Assembly (NCBI RefSeq): GCF_001570545.1
Contig: NZ_BBXD01000017.1
Location: 62,001 to 126,000, forward strand
Direction: 5' to 3'
DNA from: Herbidospora mongoliensis
Lineage (GTDB): Bacteria; Actinomycetota; Actinomycetes; Streptosporangiales; Streptosporangiaceae
DNA length: 64,000 bases
Below the pieces are notes generated by a model. It searched no databases, was not told the DNA's origin, and saw only the letters and a list, made by a program, of their open reading frames with translations. Every line of letters begins with the position of its first letter. Within the stretch, counting starts at the first letter, position 1. The translations under genes and the position numbers were made by a program. Positions 57,858 through 64,000 of the stretch are shown piece by piece.

Positions 57858-58964
57858 GTGGTCGATCGTCCGGTGCACGCACTTGTCCTGCCGCCAGGTC
57901 CCGCTCTCGCCGACGCCGTGGCGTCCGCCCTCGACGGCAGCGGCCCGGCGATCCTGCCGGTCGCGCCATCGTTGCCCGATCCGGCGGTCAAGGCTCTGTT
58001 CGACACGCTCCGGCCGACCCATGTCACCACATCGGAGGGCACCAGCGTGCTCCGGGAGGGCGTACCGGCAGCGGAGGACACCGCTGTGATCATCGCCACC
58101 TCGGGCTCGACCGGCGTCCCGAAGGGCGTCGAACTGTCGGCGCGGGCCCTGCTGGCCTCGGCGCGGGCCTCGCTCGACCGGATCGGCGCGAAGACCGGCG
58201 ACCGCTGGCTGTGCTGCCTGCCGCCCTCCCACGTGTCGGGGCTCCAGGTCATCACGCGCGCACTGCTCTGCGGCACCGACCCGATCGTCCACGAGACCTT
58301 CGATCCTCTCGCCGTGATGGCCTCCGGCGCCGACCACGTCTCGCTGGTCCCCACGCAGCTCCGCCGCCTGCCCGACGTGGCGGCGTTCACCACGATCCTG
58401 CTGGGCGGCGCGGCGGCCGGCCCCGACCTGCTCGACCGCCATCCGAGGATCTTCACCACTTACGGCATGACGGAGACCTGCGGCGGCTGCGTGTACGACG
58501 GCATCCCCCTTGACAATGTAGATCTCCAACTGGCCCCCGACGGCCGCATCATGATCGCCGGCCCCGTGCTCATGAACGGCCACCGTCTGGGCCCCCGCCA
58601 CACCGGCGAGTGGTTCACCACCAACGACCTCGGCGACCTCGCGGACGGTCGCCTGAAGGTCCTGGGCCGGGCCGACGACGTGATCAACACCGGTGGCCAG
58701 AAGGTCGTCGCCGGGGTCGTCCAGGGCGTCCTGGCCACCCACCCCAAGGTGCGGGAGGTGGCCGTGATCGGCCGTCCCGATCCCGAGTGGGGGCAGGTCG
58801 TGGTGGCCGTCGTGGCGGGCGAGGCGACGCTGGAGGAACTCCGTCGCCATGCCAAATCGGAACTGCCCGCCTATGCGGCGCCGAAGGTATTGATCCAGGT
58901 CACGGCACTTCCACTACTCCCCAATGGCAAACCCGATATGGTCGCCATACGGAACCAAGTGTGA
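57858..58964 (+). CDS. menE: o-Succinylbenzoate-CoA ligase MenE
   Basis: The 368-residue product is an acyl-CoA synthetase activating o-succinylbenzoate. It has the P-loop IIATSGSTGVPKGVELS, YGMTETCGGCVYDG, the TTNDLGDLADGRLKVLGRADDVINTGGQKV hinge and catalytic Lys in LPNGKPDMVAIR. It is shorter than most AMP-forming ligases because the N-terminal subdomain is reduced, normal for actinobacterial MenE. The start is GTG 57858. Confidence 0.94.
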   Translation: MVDRPVHALVLPPGPALADAVASALDGSGPAILPVAPSLPDPAVKALFDTLRPTHVTTSEGTSVLREGVPAAEDTAVIIATSGSTGVPKGVELSARALLASARASLDRIGAKTGDRWLCCLPPSHVSGLQVITRALLCGTDPIVHETFDPLAVMASGADHVSLVPTQLRRLPDVAAFTTILLGGAAAGPDLLDRHPRIFTTYGMTETCGGCVYDGIPLDNVDLQLAPDGRIMIAGPVLMNGHRLGPRHTGEWFTTNDLGDLADGRLKVLGRADDVINTGGQKVVAGVVQGVLATHPKVREVAVIGRPDPEWGQVVVAVVAGEATLEELRRHAKSELPAYAAPKVLIQVTALPLLPNGKPDMVAIRNQV

Positions 58965-59013
58965 CAATTATTCGTCTTACGATCAGGTAGCCCCTGACGA
59001 AAGGAAACACCCC

Positions 59014-59313
59014 ATGATCCCGACCCCGAAGATGCTGATCTCCGCCGGGATCGTCGGTGTCATCGTCGTCGGTGGCCTGACCGTGGCGGGCGCCGCGGCC
59101 GACGGGCGGCTGGAAATCGAGCAGCAGCGTTTGCTCAAGACGGTCGAGGGCAAGGGTGTCAGCGCGACGCCGACCCCCGAACCCGTTCCGTCCAACGTCG
59201 TGGTCAGGGAGCTGGAGACCGACCCAGAAGCGGTCAGCGAATACTGGACGCCCGAGAACCTCGAGCAGGCCGAGCCCATGCCGATCCCGCGCGTCGAGGT
59301 GACCCTCAACTGA
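59014..59313 (+). CDS. Small membrane-anchored protein
   Basis: The 99-residue product begins at ATG 59014 with AAAGGAAA upstream. One N-terminal hydrophobic segment (residues 8-30: LISAGIVGVIVVGGLTVAGAA) is followed by a short acidic, Pro/Thr-containing domain (LEIEQQRLLKTVEGKGV, ENLEQAEPMPIPRVEVTLN). It may be exported and tethered. No family recognised. It is alone between menE and the sigma gene. Confidence 0.65.
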   Translation: MIPTPKMLISAGIVGVIVVGGLTVAGAAADGRLEIEQQRLLKTVEGKGVSATPTPEPVPSNVVVRELETDPEAVSEYWTPENLEQAEPMPIPRVEVTLN

Positions 59314-59471
59314 CCTACCGCGCCCGTTTTTGTGCGGTTTAGGTAACACGGGAACAAATATCCGGCGTTGGCGTTCTTACTAAGGCAGCCGTGGTGGCGC
59401 ATGGGCGCCCAGGCATTGCCCAGAACTCATTGACGACGATTTTTGATCTCCGCGAAGGAGGAGGTGTCCTC

Positions 59472-60698
59472 ATGCCCCGAACCGCCGTGGCGTCTACCTC
59501 GCCCGCGCGCGAGGCAATTCCGACGACTCTCGACCAGCTCCTGGAGCGAGGCCGGAAGCAGGGTCGCCTTTCCCTGACCGAGCTGCGCGAGGCGTTCGTG
59601 AGCGCCGGCGTGAGCGCGACCAAGGCCCGTGGAATCCTGCGGGGTCTCACCGAGGCCGGAGTGAGCCTCGCGGAAACCAGCGAGGACACTTCGAAGGTTA
59701 CGACCTCTGTCAAGGACGACGACGAGGTCACCGAGGCCGAGGTCGAGGCGGCCGTCGACCTCGACGACAACTCCTCGGCGATGGGCGACTCCGTCCACAC
59801 CTACCTGAAGTCCATCGGCCGCCGCACCCTGCTCACCGCCGCCCAGGAGGTCGAGCTGGCCCGCCGCATCGAGGCCGGTCTGTACGCCGAATACAAGCTC
59901 GACGCGGCCGAGGAGAGCGGCGTGCGGCTGTCCGCCGTCGCGCGCGAGGACCTGGAATGGGTCATCGAGGACGGCCGCCGGGCCAAGGACCACATGCTCG
60001 AGGCCAACCTCCGGCTGGTCGTGTCGGTGGCCAAGAAGTACACCGACCGGGGCATGGCCCTGCTCGACGTCGTGCAGGAGGGCAACCTCGGCCTCATAAG
60101 GGCCGTGGAGAAGTTCGACTACACCAAGGGCTTCAAGTTCTCGACCTACGCCATGTGGTGGATCAGGCAGGCCATCCAGCGCGGCTTCGCCGACTCGGCC
60201 CGGACGATCCGGCTCCCGGTCCACGTACTGGAGATGCTCTCCAAGCTGTCGCGCGTGGAGCGTGACATGCACCAGCGCCTCGGCCGCGAACCCACGCCCG
60301 AGGAACTGGCGATCGAGCTCGACCGCACCCCCGACCAGATCGAGGACCTGCTCCGCACCAGCCGCCAGCCGATCAGCCTCGACAGCACCATCGGCGAGGA
60401 CGGCGAGACCCGCATAGGCGATCTGATCGAGGACGTCGACTCGCTCGAGGCCTCCGAGGTGGTCGACCGGCAGCTGCTGGCCGAGCAGCTCAAGGGCGTG
60501 CTGAACAACCTGTCACCGCGCGAGGCCAAGATCATGGCGCTGCGCTTCGGGCTGGCCGACGGCAAGCCCCACACGCTCGACGAGATCGGCAAGCACCTCG
60601 GCCTGACCAGGGAGCGCATCCGCCAGCTGGAGAAGGAGTCCCTCTCCAAGCTCCGCCACCCGAGCAACGCCAGGCCGCTGCTCGACTGGGCGAGCTAA
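59472..60698 (+). CDS. Principal-type sigma-70 factor (HrdB/SigA-like)
   Basis: The 408-residue product has a short region 1.1-like part (LDQLLERGRKQGRLSLTELREAFVSAGV). Region 1.2 follows (DSVHTYLKSIGRRTLLTAAQEVELARRIEAG), then region 2 with NLRLVVSVAKKYTDRGMALLDVVQEGNLGLIRAVEKFDYTKGFKFSTYAMWWIRQAI, region 3 (RLPVHVLEMLSKL) and region 4 (LSPREAKIMALRFGL...TLDEIGKHLGLTRERIRQLEKESLSKLRHP). It could be the primary sigma or a group 2 paralogue; the N-terminus is shorter than in HrdB. ATG 59472 has GAAGGAGGAGG upstream. A perfect terminator follows. Confidence 0.93.
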   Translation: MPRTAVASTSPAREAIPTTLDQLLERGRKQGRLSLTELREAFVSAGVSATKARGILRGLTEAGVSLAETSEDTSKVTTSVKDDDEVTEAEVEAAVDLDDNSSAMGDSVHTYLKSIGRRTLLTAAQEVELARRIEAGLYAEYKLDAAEESGVRLSAVAREDLEWVIEDGRRAKDHMLEANLRLVVSVAKKYTDRGMALLDVVQEGNLGLIRAVEKFDYTKGFKFSTYAMWWIRQAIQRGFADSARTIRLPVHVLEMLSKLSRVERDMHQRLGREPTPEELAIELDRTPDQIEDLLRTSRQPISLDSTIGEDGETRIGDLIEDVDSLEASEVVDRQLLAEQLKGVLNNLSPREAKIMALRFGLADGKPHTLDEIGKHLGLTRERIRQLEKESLSKLRHPSNARPLLDWAS

Positions 60699-60740
60699 GA
60701 ACCTCCCGGTACGGGGTCACGCCCGCACCGAACCCCCATG

Positions 60741-60770
60741 CTGGCCCGGCCGCCCATACGGCCGGGCCAG
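60741..60770 (+). terminator. Strong intrinsic terminator after the sigma gene
   Basis: A perfect 12-bp GC-rich stem, CTGGCCCGGCCG (60741-60752) with CGGCCGGGCCAG (60759-60770), encloses the loop CCCATA. It lies 42 bp after the sigma stop and before the convergent VOC gene, so it probably works for both. Confidence 0.85.
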
Positions 60771-60813
60771 TCACAACGTCGGCTCAGCATGATCGGGCGG
60801 CATCCGCCGACCG

Positions 60814-61590
60814 TTACGAGGTCAGTTCGATCAACGACAGGACCGCCCCCGCGGGATCGACGACAACGGCCGCCCACCCCGAGGGCAGGTCGAAGGGCGG
60901 GATCTGCACCGTTCCGCCCAGGTCGGCCACTATGCGGCAGGACTCCTCGCAGTCGGCCACCGCGAAATAGACCATCCAGTGGGGTGGGATCTCCGGTGGC
61001 CACGAGTCGGTCATCTCGACCATTCCGGCCACGGTGGTCTTCGACCGTTTCAGGTCGAACTCCGTGTAACTGCCGCTACCGCTGAGAAAAGGCGCCCGGC
61101 GGCCGTTCCAGCCGAGGACCTTCCCGTAGAAGGCCGCCGCCTCGTCGGCGTCGCGGGCGGCGAGTTCCGTCCAGCAGAACGCTCCCGGCACCCCGCGCGC
61201 GCCCGCGCCTTCCAGGGCGACCGGTTCCCATAACGCGAACTCGGCCCCGGAGGGGTCGGCGAGGACGCTGCGCCAGCCCTGTTCGCGGCCCTCGTCGTAG
61301 ATCCGCTCGGGCCCGATGAGCACGCTGGCGCCGGCGTCGTCGGCGCGGCGGGTCGACTCGTCGATGTCGTCGGCCGCGATGTGCACCAGCCAGGCCGGTC
61401 CGCCGGGACGGGCGGGGCCCAGCCCGGCGACCGGTTCACCGCGCAGCAGCGCCGTGGAGGCGCTGCGGCCGCGCGGCTCGAAGTCCCAGCCGAAAAGGCC
61501 GTGGTAGAACTGCTCGCTGAGCGCGAGGTCGGCGGTGCCGACCTCGACCCAGCACGGCCGGCCCGCCGTGTATCTGACCCGTCCGGGCAT
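60814..61590 (-). CDS. Two-domain VOC/glyoxalase-family protein
   Basis: The 258-residue product is two VOC units in tandem: RPCWVEVGTADLALSEQFYHGLFGWDFE...VLADPSGAEFALWEP and GAFCWTELAARDADEAAAFYGKVLGWN...AVVVDPAGAVLSLIELTS. This matches the CFP30B-like family of actinobacteria. Some relatives are hydroxylases in antibiotic pathways; most are uncharacterised. Confidence 0.9.
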   Translation of the reverse strand: MPGRVRYTAGRPCWVEVGTADLALSEQFYHGLFGWDFEPRGRSASTALLRGEPVAGLGPARPGGPAWLVHIAADDIDESTRRADDAGASVLIGPERIYDEGREQGWRSVLADPSGAEFALWEPVALEGAGARGVPGAFCWTELAARDADEAAAFYGKVLGWNGRRAPFLSGSGSYTEFDLKRSKTTVAGMVEMTDSWPPEIPPHWMVYFAVADCEESCRIVADLGGTVQIPPFDLPSGWAAVVVDPAGAVLSLIELTS

Positions 61591-61729
61591 CTCTCCGGCC
61601 TCCCTGACCTGCCAGAGGTCGTCGAGTGACCCGCGTCTCCGGCTTCTCTGACCCCAAGGTAATCCTTAGACGGCGCAGAGTGCCGGTCCGTTGACGCCTC
61701 GGATATTCCCGGTAGGTATTACTTCGGCC

Positions 61730-62131
61730 TCAGCGGGCCGGAGCGGTCGCCGGACGCGGGAGGCGCACGATGCCGGTCAGCCTGTTCTCCTCGCGGAGGG
61801 TGCGCAACCGGCTCACCTCCGTGGTCCACATGGCGCCGTCGGGGGTCGCCCTGCCCTTGCGGCGGCGGATGCGGTCGTCGTAGGCCTTCACGCCGAAGAC
61901 CGCCCGCTGCGCCGCCTCGGCGGCCCGGAGGGCGGCGGTGAGCGCCTGGTCGTAGCCGATCCCGGCGGTTCGCAACTCGGCCCCGGAAGCGCCGGCGGCC
62001 CGGCGGGCGCGCAGGTGGGCCTCCGCCTGGCGAGCCTTGTCGAGCAGCTCACCGTAGCTCTTGGAGATCTCCTGGTCGGCGTGGAACCTGACCTCCGCCT
62101 CCCGGCTCACCCGCGGACGGAAAAACGCCAT
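61730..62131 (-). CDS. Conserved hypothetical helical protein
   Basis: The 133-residue product starts MAFFRPRVSREAEVRFHADQEISKSYGELLDKARQAEAHLRARRAAG and is almost wholly helical and charged, with a probable coiled coil (about 25-75). ATG 62131 has GAGGGG upstream. It is divergent from a TetR gene 83 bp away, which may control it. Family unknown to me. Confidence 0.65.
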   Translation of the reverse strand: MAFFRPRVSREAEVRFHADQEISKSYGELLDKARQAEAHLRARRAAGASGAELRTAGIGYDQALTAALRAAEAAQRAVFGVKAYDDRIRRRKGRATPDGAMWTTEVSRLRTLREENRLTGIVRLPRPATAPAR

Positions 62132-62214
62132 CGTCAACCCCTCAGTCCTGATTGAAACGCACTGGTCGACAGCGTAGACCCTCCCCTGTCCGGCCGGGAT
62201 GGCAGGATGATCGC

Positions 62215-62781
62215 ATGCCGGCCAAGCGACCTCCGACGCCACTCTCGCGCGAACGCATCATCGACGCCGCCCTCCACATCGCCGACGGGCAGGGGCTACG
62301 CCGATTGACCATGCGACGGCTGGGCGACGCGCTCCAGGTCGAGGCGATGGCGATCTACCACCACCTCCCCCGGGGCAAGGAAGCTCTGATGGACGCCCTG
62401 GCGGAGCATGTGACGGCCGTCCAGCTGGAACCGAGGGAGGCCACCTGGCAGGACATCGCCCGCGACTGGGCCCGCGCCGCGAGGGCCGCCCTGATGGAGC
62501 ATCCCGGGGTGCTGTCCCTGGCCCTCACCAAGCCACCCAAGGGAATGGCCCTGCTGGCCATGTCGAGTCAGGTCGAACAGCTCAGGGACGCCGGTCTCGA
62601 CCAGCCCCAGGAGGCGGTCCAGACCCTCCGCGCCTATGTCTACGGGGCCGTCGCGGTCGAGATGCAGGCCTCCGGCTGGGCTGACCCCGACGCCGAGGTG
62701 GAGAAGGCGCGGGTGGCCACGGGCGACGCCGATTTCGAGCGCGGGCTGGCGGCGGTGCTGGCCGGGTTGGAAAGCTCGTAA
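62215..62781 (+). CDS. TetR/AcrR-family regulator (TetR_C type)
   Basis: The 188-residue product has an N-terminal helix-turn-helix (LSRERIIDAALHIADGQGLRRLTMRRLGDALQVEAMAIYHHLPRGKEALMDALAEHV) that matches the TetR_C subfamily (RRLxxxLxVxAMxIYxH). The C-terminal domain is helical. ATG 62215 has AGGA at suitable spacing. The likely target is itself and the divergent hypothetical gene. Confidence 0.9.
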   Translation: MPAKRPPTPLSRERIIDAALHIADGQGLRRLTMRRLGDALQVEAMAIYHHLPRGKEALMDALAEHVTAVQLEPREATWQDIARDWARAARAALMEHPGVLSLALTKPPKGMALLAMSSQVEQLRDAGLDQPQEAVQTLRAYVYGAVAVEMQASGWADPDAEVEKARVATGDADFERGLAAVLAGLESS

Positions 62782-62867
62782 CGGGTCATTTACCGAAGTG
62801 ACGGCGTGTCGCGTCTGGGGTGTTATCGTGCATCGGGCACCCTTGTGTCGTAGGTCACACACATGAT

Positions 62868-62968
62868 CACACCCCCCTACCAGGGTGTGGGCGAAATCGT
62901 CCGAACGGGCTATGTCCTTGTGGAGTGACCTGGCGCACACTGGTGTAGGCCAGAAGTGGTGTAGGCCA
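62868..62968. promoter_or_regulatory. Hairpin and repeated word in a 280-bp intergenic region
   Basis: Between the TetR gene and the DUF5999 gene there is no ORF. The stretch contains a 7-bp stem, CACACCC (62868-62874) with GGGTGTG (62883-62889), and a tandem word TGGTGTAGGCCA (62941-62952 and 62957-62968). The hairpin may end TetR transcription; the repeat may be a regulator site for the next gene. Confidence 0.4.
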
Positions 62969-63062
62969 ATTTGCGTCAACTCAACCCCAATACCGCTCGT
63001 CCCCCACAGCACTGGGCGGACCCACATCACGAGCGACAAGAGAAAGACACGGAGCCCCGGCG

Positions 63063-63263
63063 ATGTGCCCTCATGAGCCCTGCTGTCCCGTCGCGGAAGC
63101 GCAGGACCGCGAAGCCGCCCGAACCGTGGCGGCCCACCCCGAACAAGGGTGGAGCCTCCTCTGCAACGGCGTCGTCCTCTTCGAGGACACCGGCGAGCTG
63201 CTCCCCAGCGGCGCGATCATCGCCCCGCACCGGCCGACCGACATGGCCATCACCGCTGCCTGA
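63063..63263 (+). CDS. DUF5999-family small protein
   Basis: The 66-residue product matches the DUF5999 pattern: N-terminal MCPHEPCCPVAEAQDREAARTVAAHPEQGW, then SLLCNGVVLFEDTGELLP and IAPHRP. Three or four N-terminal Cys/His residues could bind a metal. The family is confined to actinobacteria and has no known function. Confidence 0.85.
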   Translation: MCPHEPCCPVAEAQDREAARTVAAHPEQGWSLLCNGVVLFEDTGELLPSGAIIAPHRPTDMAITAA

Positions 63264-63286
63264 GCGCGACGTCATTCCACGGGGGA

Positions 63287-63877
63287 TCACCGGCGCGCCA
63301 CCAGCCAGCGCGCCACCTCCGCCCCCACCAGGGCGGGGTTCTTCCGGAGATCATGATTCTCTCCGGGAAGCACGACCAGCCGTTCCGCGTCCGCCTCATC
63401 AGGCACCCCGAACGGATCCCGGTCACCACTGATCACCAGCACCCCCGCCCCCGCGCCGCGCAACTCGGCGACCCGTGACTTCTCCGGGTGACCGGGCGGA
63501 TGCAGCGGAAACGCCAGCGCCACCACGGCCGTCGCGCCCACCTCCTTGGCGGTACGGCAGGCGACGCGGGCCCCGTTACTCCGTCCCCCCTGCGCGATCG
63601 GCAGTCCGGGGAAACGCTCCTTGATCACCGAGGCGATGGCGACCCAGCTCTCGTCCTGTTTGACGGCCGACCCCGGCGCGCGGGCCCCCCGGAGCCGGAA
63701 CGGCTGCGTGACCCGGGCCACCGCGATGCGGTCGGCGACGCACGCGTCCCGCACCGCGAGCAGGTCGGGCGCGTCCACTCCCCCGGCCGATCCGTGCGTC
63801 AGCAGCAGGACCAGACCCGCCGAGCCCGGGTCGTCGATCTCGACCCGACCGGGCCCGTGAGGTGTGCCGATCTCCAT
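63287..63877 (-). CDS. Alpha/beta hydrolase (KANL3/Tex30-like)
   Basis: The 196-residue product has a compact hydrolase fold: LVLLLTHGSAGGVDAPDL, nucleophile elbow AQGGRSNGARVACR (Gly-x-Ser-x-Gly), VVALAFPLHPPGHPEKSR, acidic region ISGDRDPFG and terminal VVLPGENHDLRK (His). This short family is typical of bacterial Tex30 relatives; its substrate is unknown. The remaining 63878-64000 shows no gene. Confidence 0.88.
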   Translation of the reverse strand: MEIGTPHGPGRVEIDDPGSAGLVLLLTHGSAGGVDAPDLLAVRDACVADRIAVARVTQPFRLRGARAPGSAVKQDESWVAIASVIKERFPGLPIAQGGRSNGARVACRTAKEVGATAVVALAFPLHPPGHPEKSRVAELRGAGAGVLVISGDRDPFGVPDEADAERLVVLPGENHDLRKNPALVGAEVARWLVARR

Positions 63878-64000
63878 ATCCGCACGTTATCGCGGTCAAC
63901 CCGCCGCAGGACCGGCGTGTCATCCGAATGGAGGATGTCGCCCCCGAGGGGGGTGTGTCAGATTTGTGGGCGTGCCTGACACTTCACTTCCGCATGAGGA

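Noticed and set aside
1-64000. tRNA or rRNA genes, CRISPR arrays and complete insertion sequences
   Set aside because: None was seen by eye on either strand; a covariance search for tRNAs and a transposase search would settle it.

Overview
The window is high-GC actinobacterial DNA with NNC/NNG codon use, many GTG/TTG starts, overlapping ATGA/GTGA gene junctions, numerous ECF sigma factors, and a menaquinone (men) pathway. The gene set (DUF5999 and DUF3040 proteins, two ECF42-type sigma/DGPF pairs, an actinomycete integrative element, an AA10 LPMO, an erm gene) fits a filamentous actinomycete, perhaps of the Streptosporangiales. That placement is inference; no rRNA or tRNA is present to fix it.

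Layout. (1) 1 to about 9.4 kb is the right part of an actinomycete integrative and conjugative element (AICE). It has low-GC cargo running off the left edge, a pentapeptide-repeat protein, a Pra-like activator, an FtsK/TraSA-type DNA translocase, a RepSA-like initiator with an HLH (HUH) motif, a small coupled protein, and a large serine integrase. The element sits inside the Walker A codons of an ABC-transporter ATPase gene, whose 3' part continues at 9.4 kb. (2) 9.4-14.5 kb is the disrupted operon: ATPase remnant, FtsX permease, histidine kinase, NarL-type regulator. (3) 14.5-17.1 kb has a methyltransferase and an ECF42 sigma factor divergent from its DGPF/YCII partner. (4) 17.2-20.2 kb is a scar of decayed genes around an intact GntR regulator and a quinone oxidoreductase. 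(5) 20.3-34.8 kb is mixed chromosome: secreted LPMO with CBM2, a lone tyrosine recombinase with an ACT-domain protein, a phosphotransferase, a SigE-like sigma with a membrane anti-sigma-like protein, a sirtuin behind a second ECF42/DGPF operon, a drug-type ABC exporter, an AlkZ-like glycosylase, a PlsC acyltransferase and a penicillin-binding protein. (6) 34.8-40.6 kb has ArsR and TetR regulators, an FAD monooxygenase, an erm methyltransferase with a leader peptide and attenuator, a DUF3040 protein and a radical SAM enzyme. (7) 40.8-44.1 kb is an ABC-2 exporter operon with a DesK/DesR-like two-component system. (8) 45.1-59 kb holds the men genes in two blocks (menF at 45.1 kb; menD and menC divergent from menE at 55.3-59.0 kb), separated by housekeeping and accessory genes, another scar (50.8-52.3 kb) and a small-protein/flavin-reductase/cupin operon. 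(9) 59-64 kb has a principal-type sigma factor with a strong terminator, a VOC protein, a TetR regulator, DUF5999 and an alpha/beta hydrolase.

Four observations stand out. The AICE uses the Walker A codons of an ABC ATPase as its insertion site, so excision might restore the transporter. The erm gene has a WhiB7-style promoter, an apparently leaderless 21-residue leader peptide carrying an Arg-Ile-Arg (+X+) macrolide-arrest motif, and alternative RNA stems that can hide the erm ribosome-binding site. A structured repeat (outer arms plus two tandem hairpins with a length-compensated stem) occurs twice inside the AICE. A 71-residue small protein is translationally coupled to a flavin reductase and a cupin.
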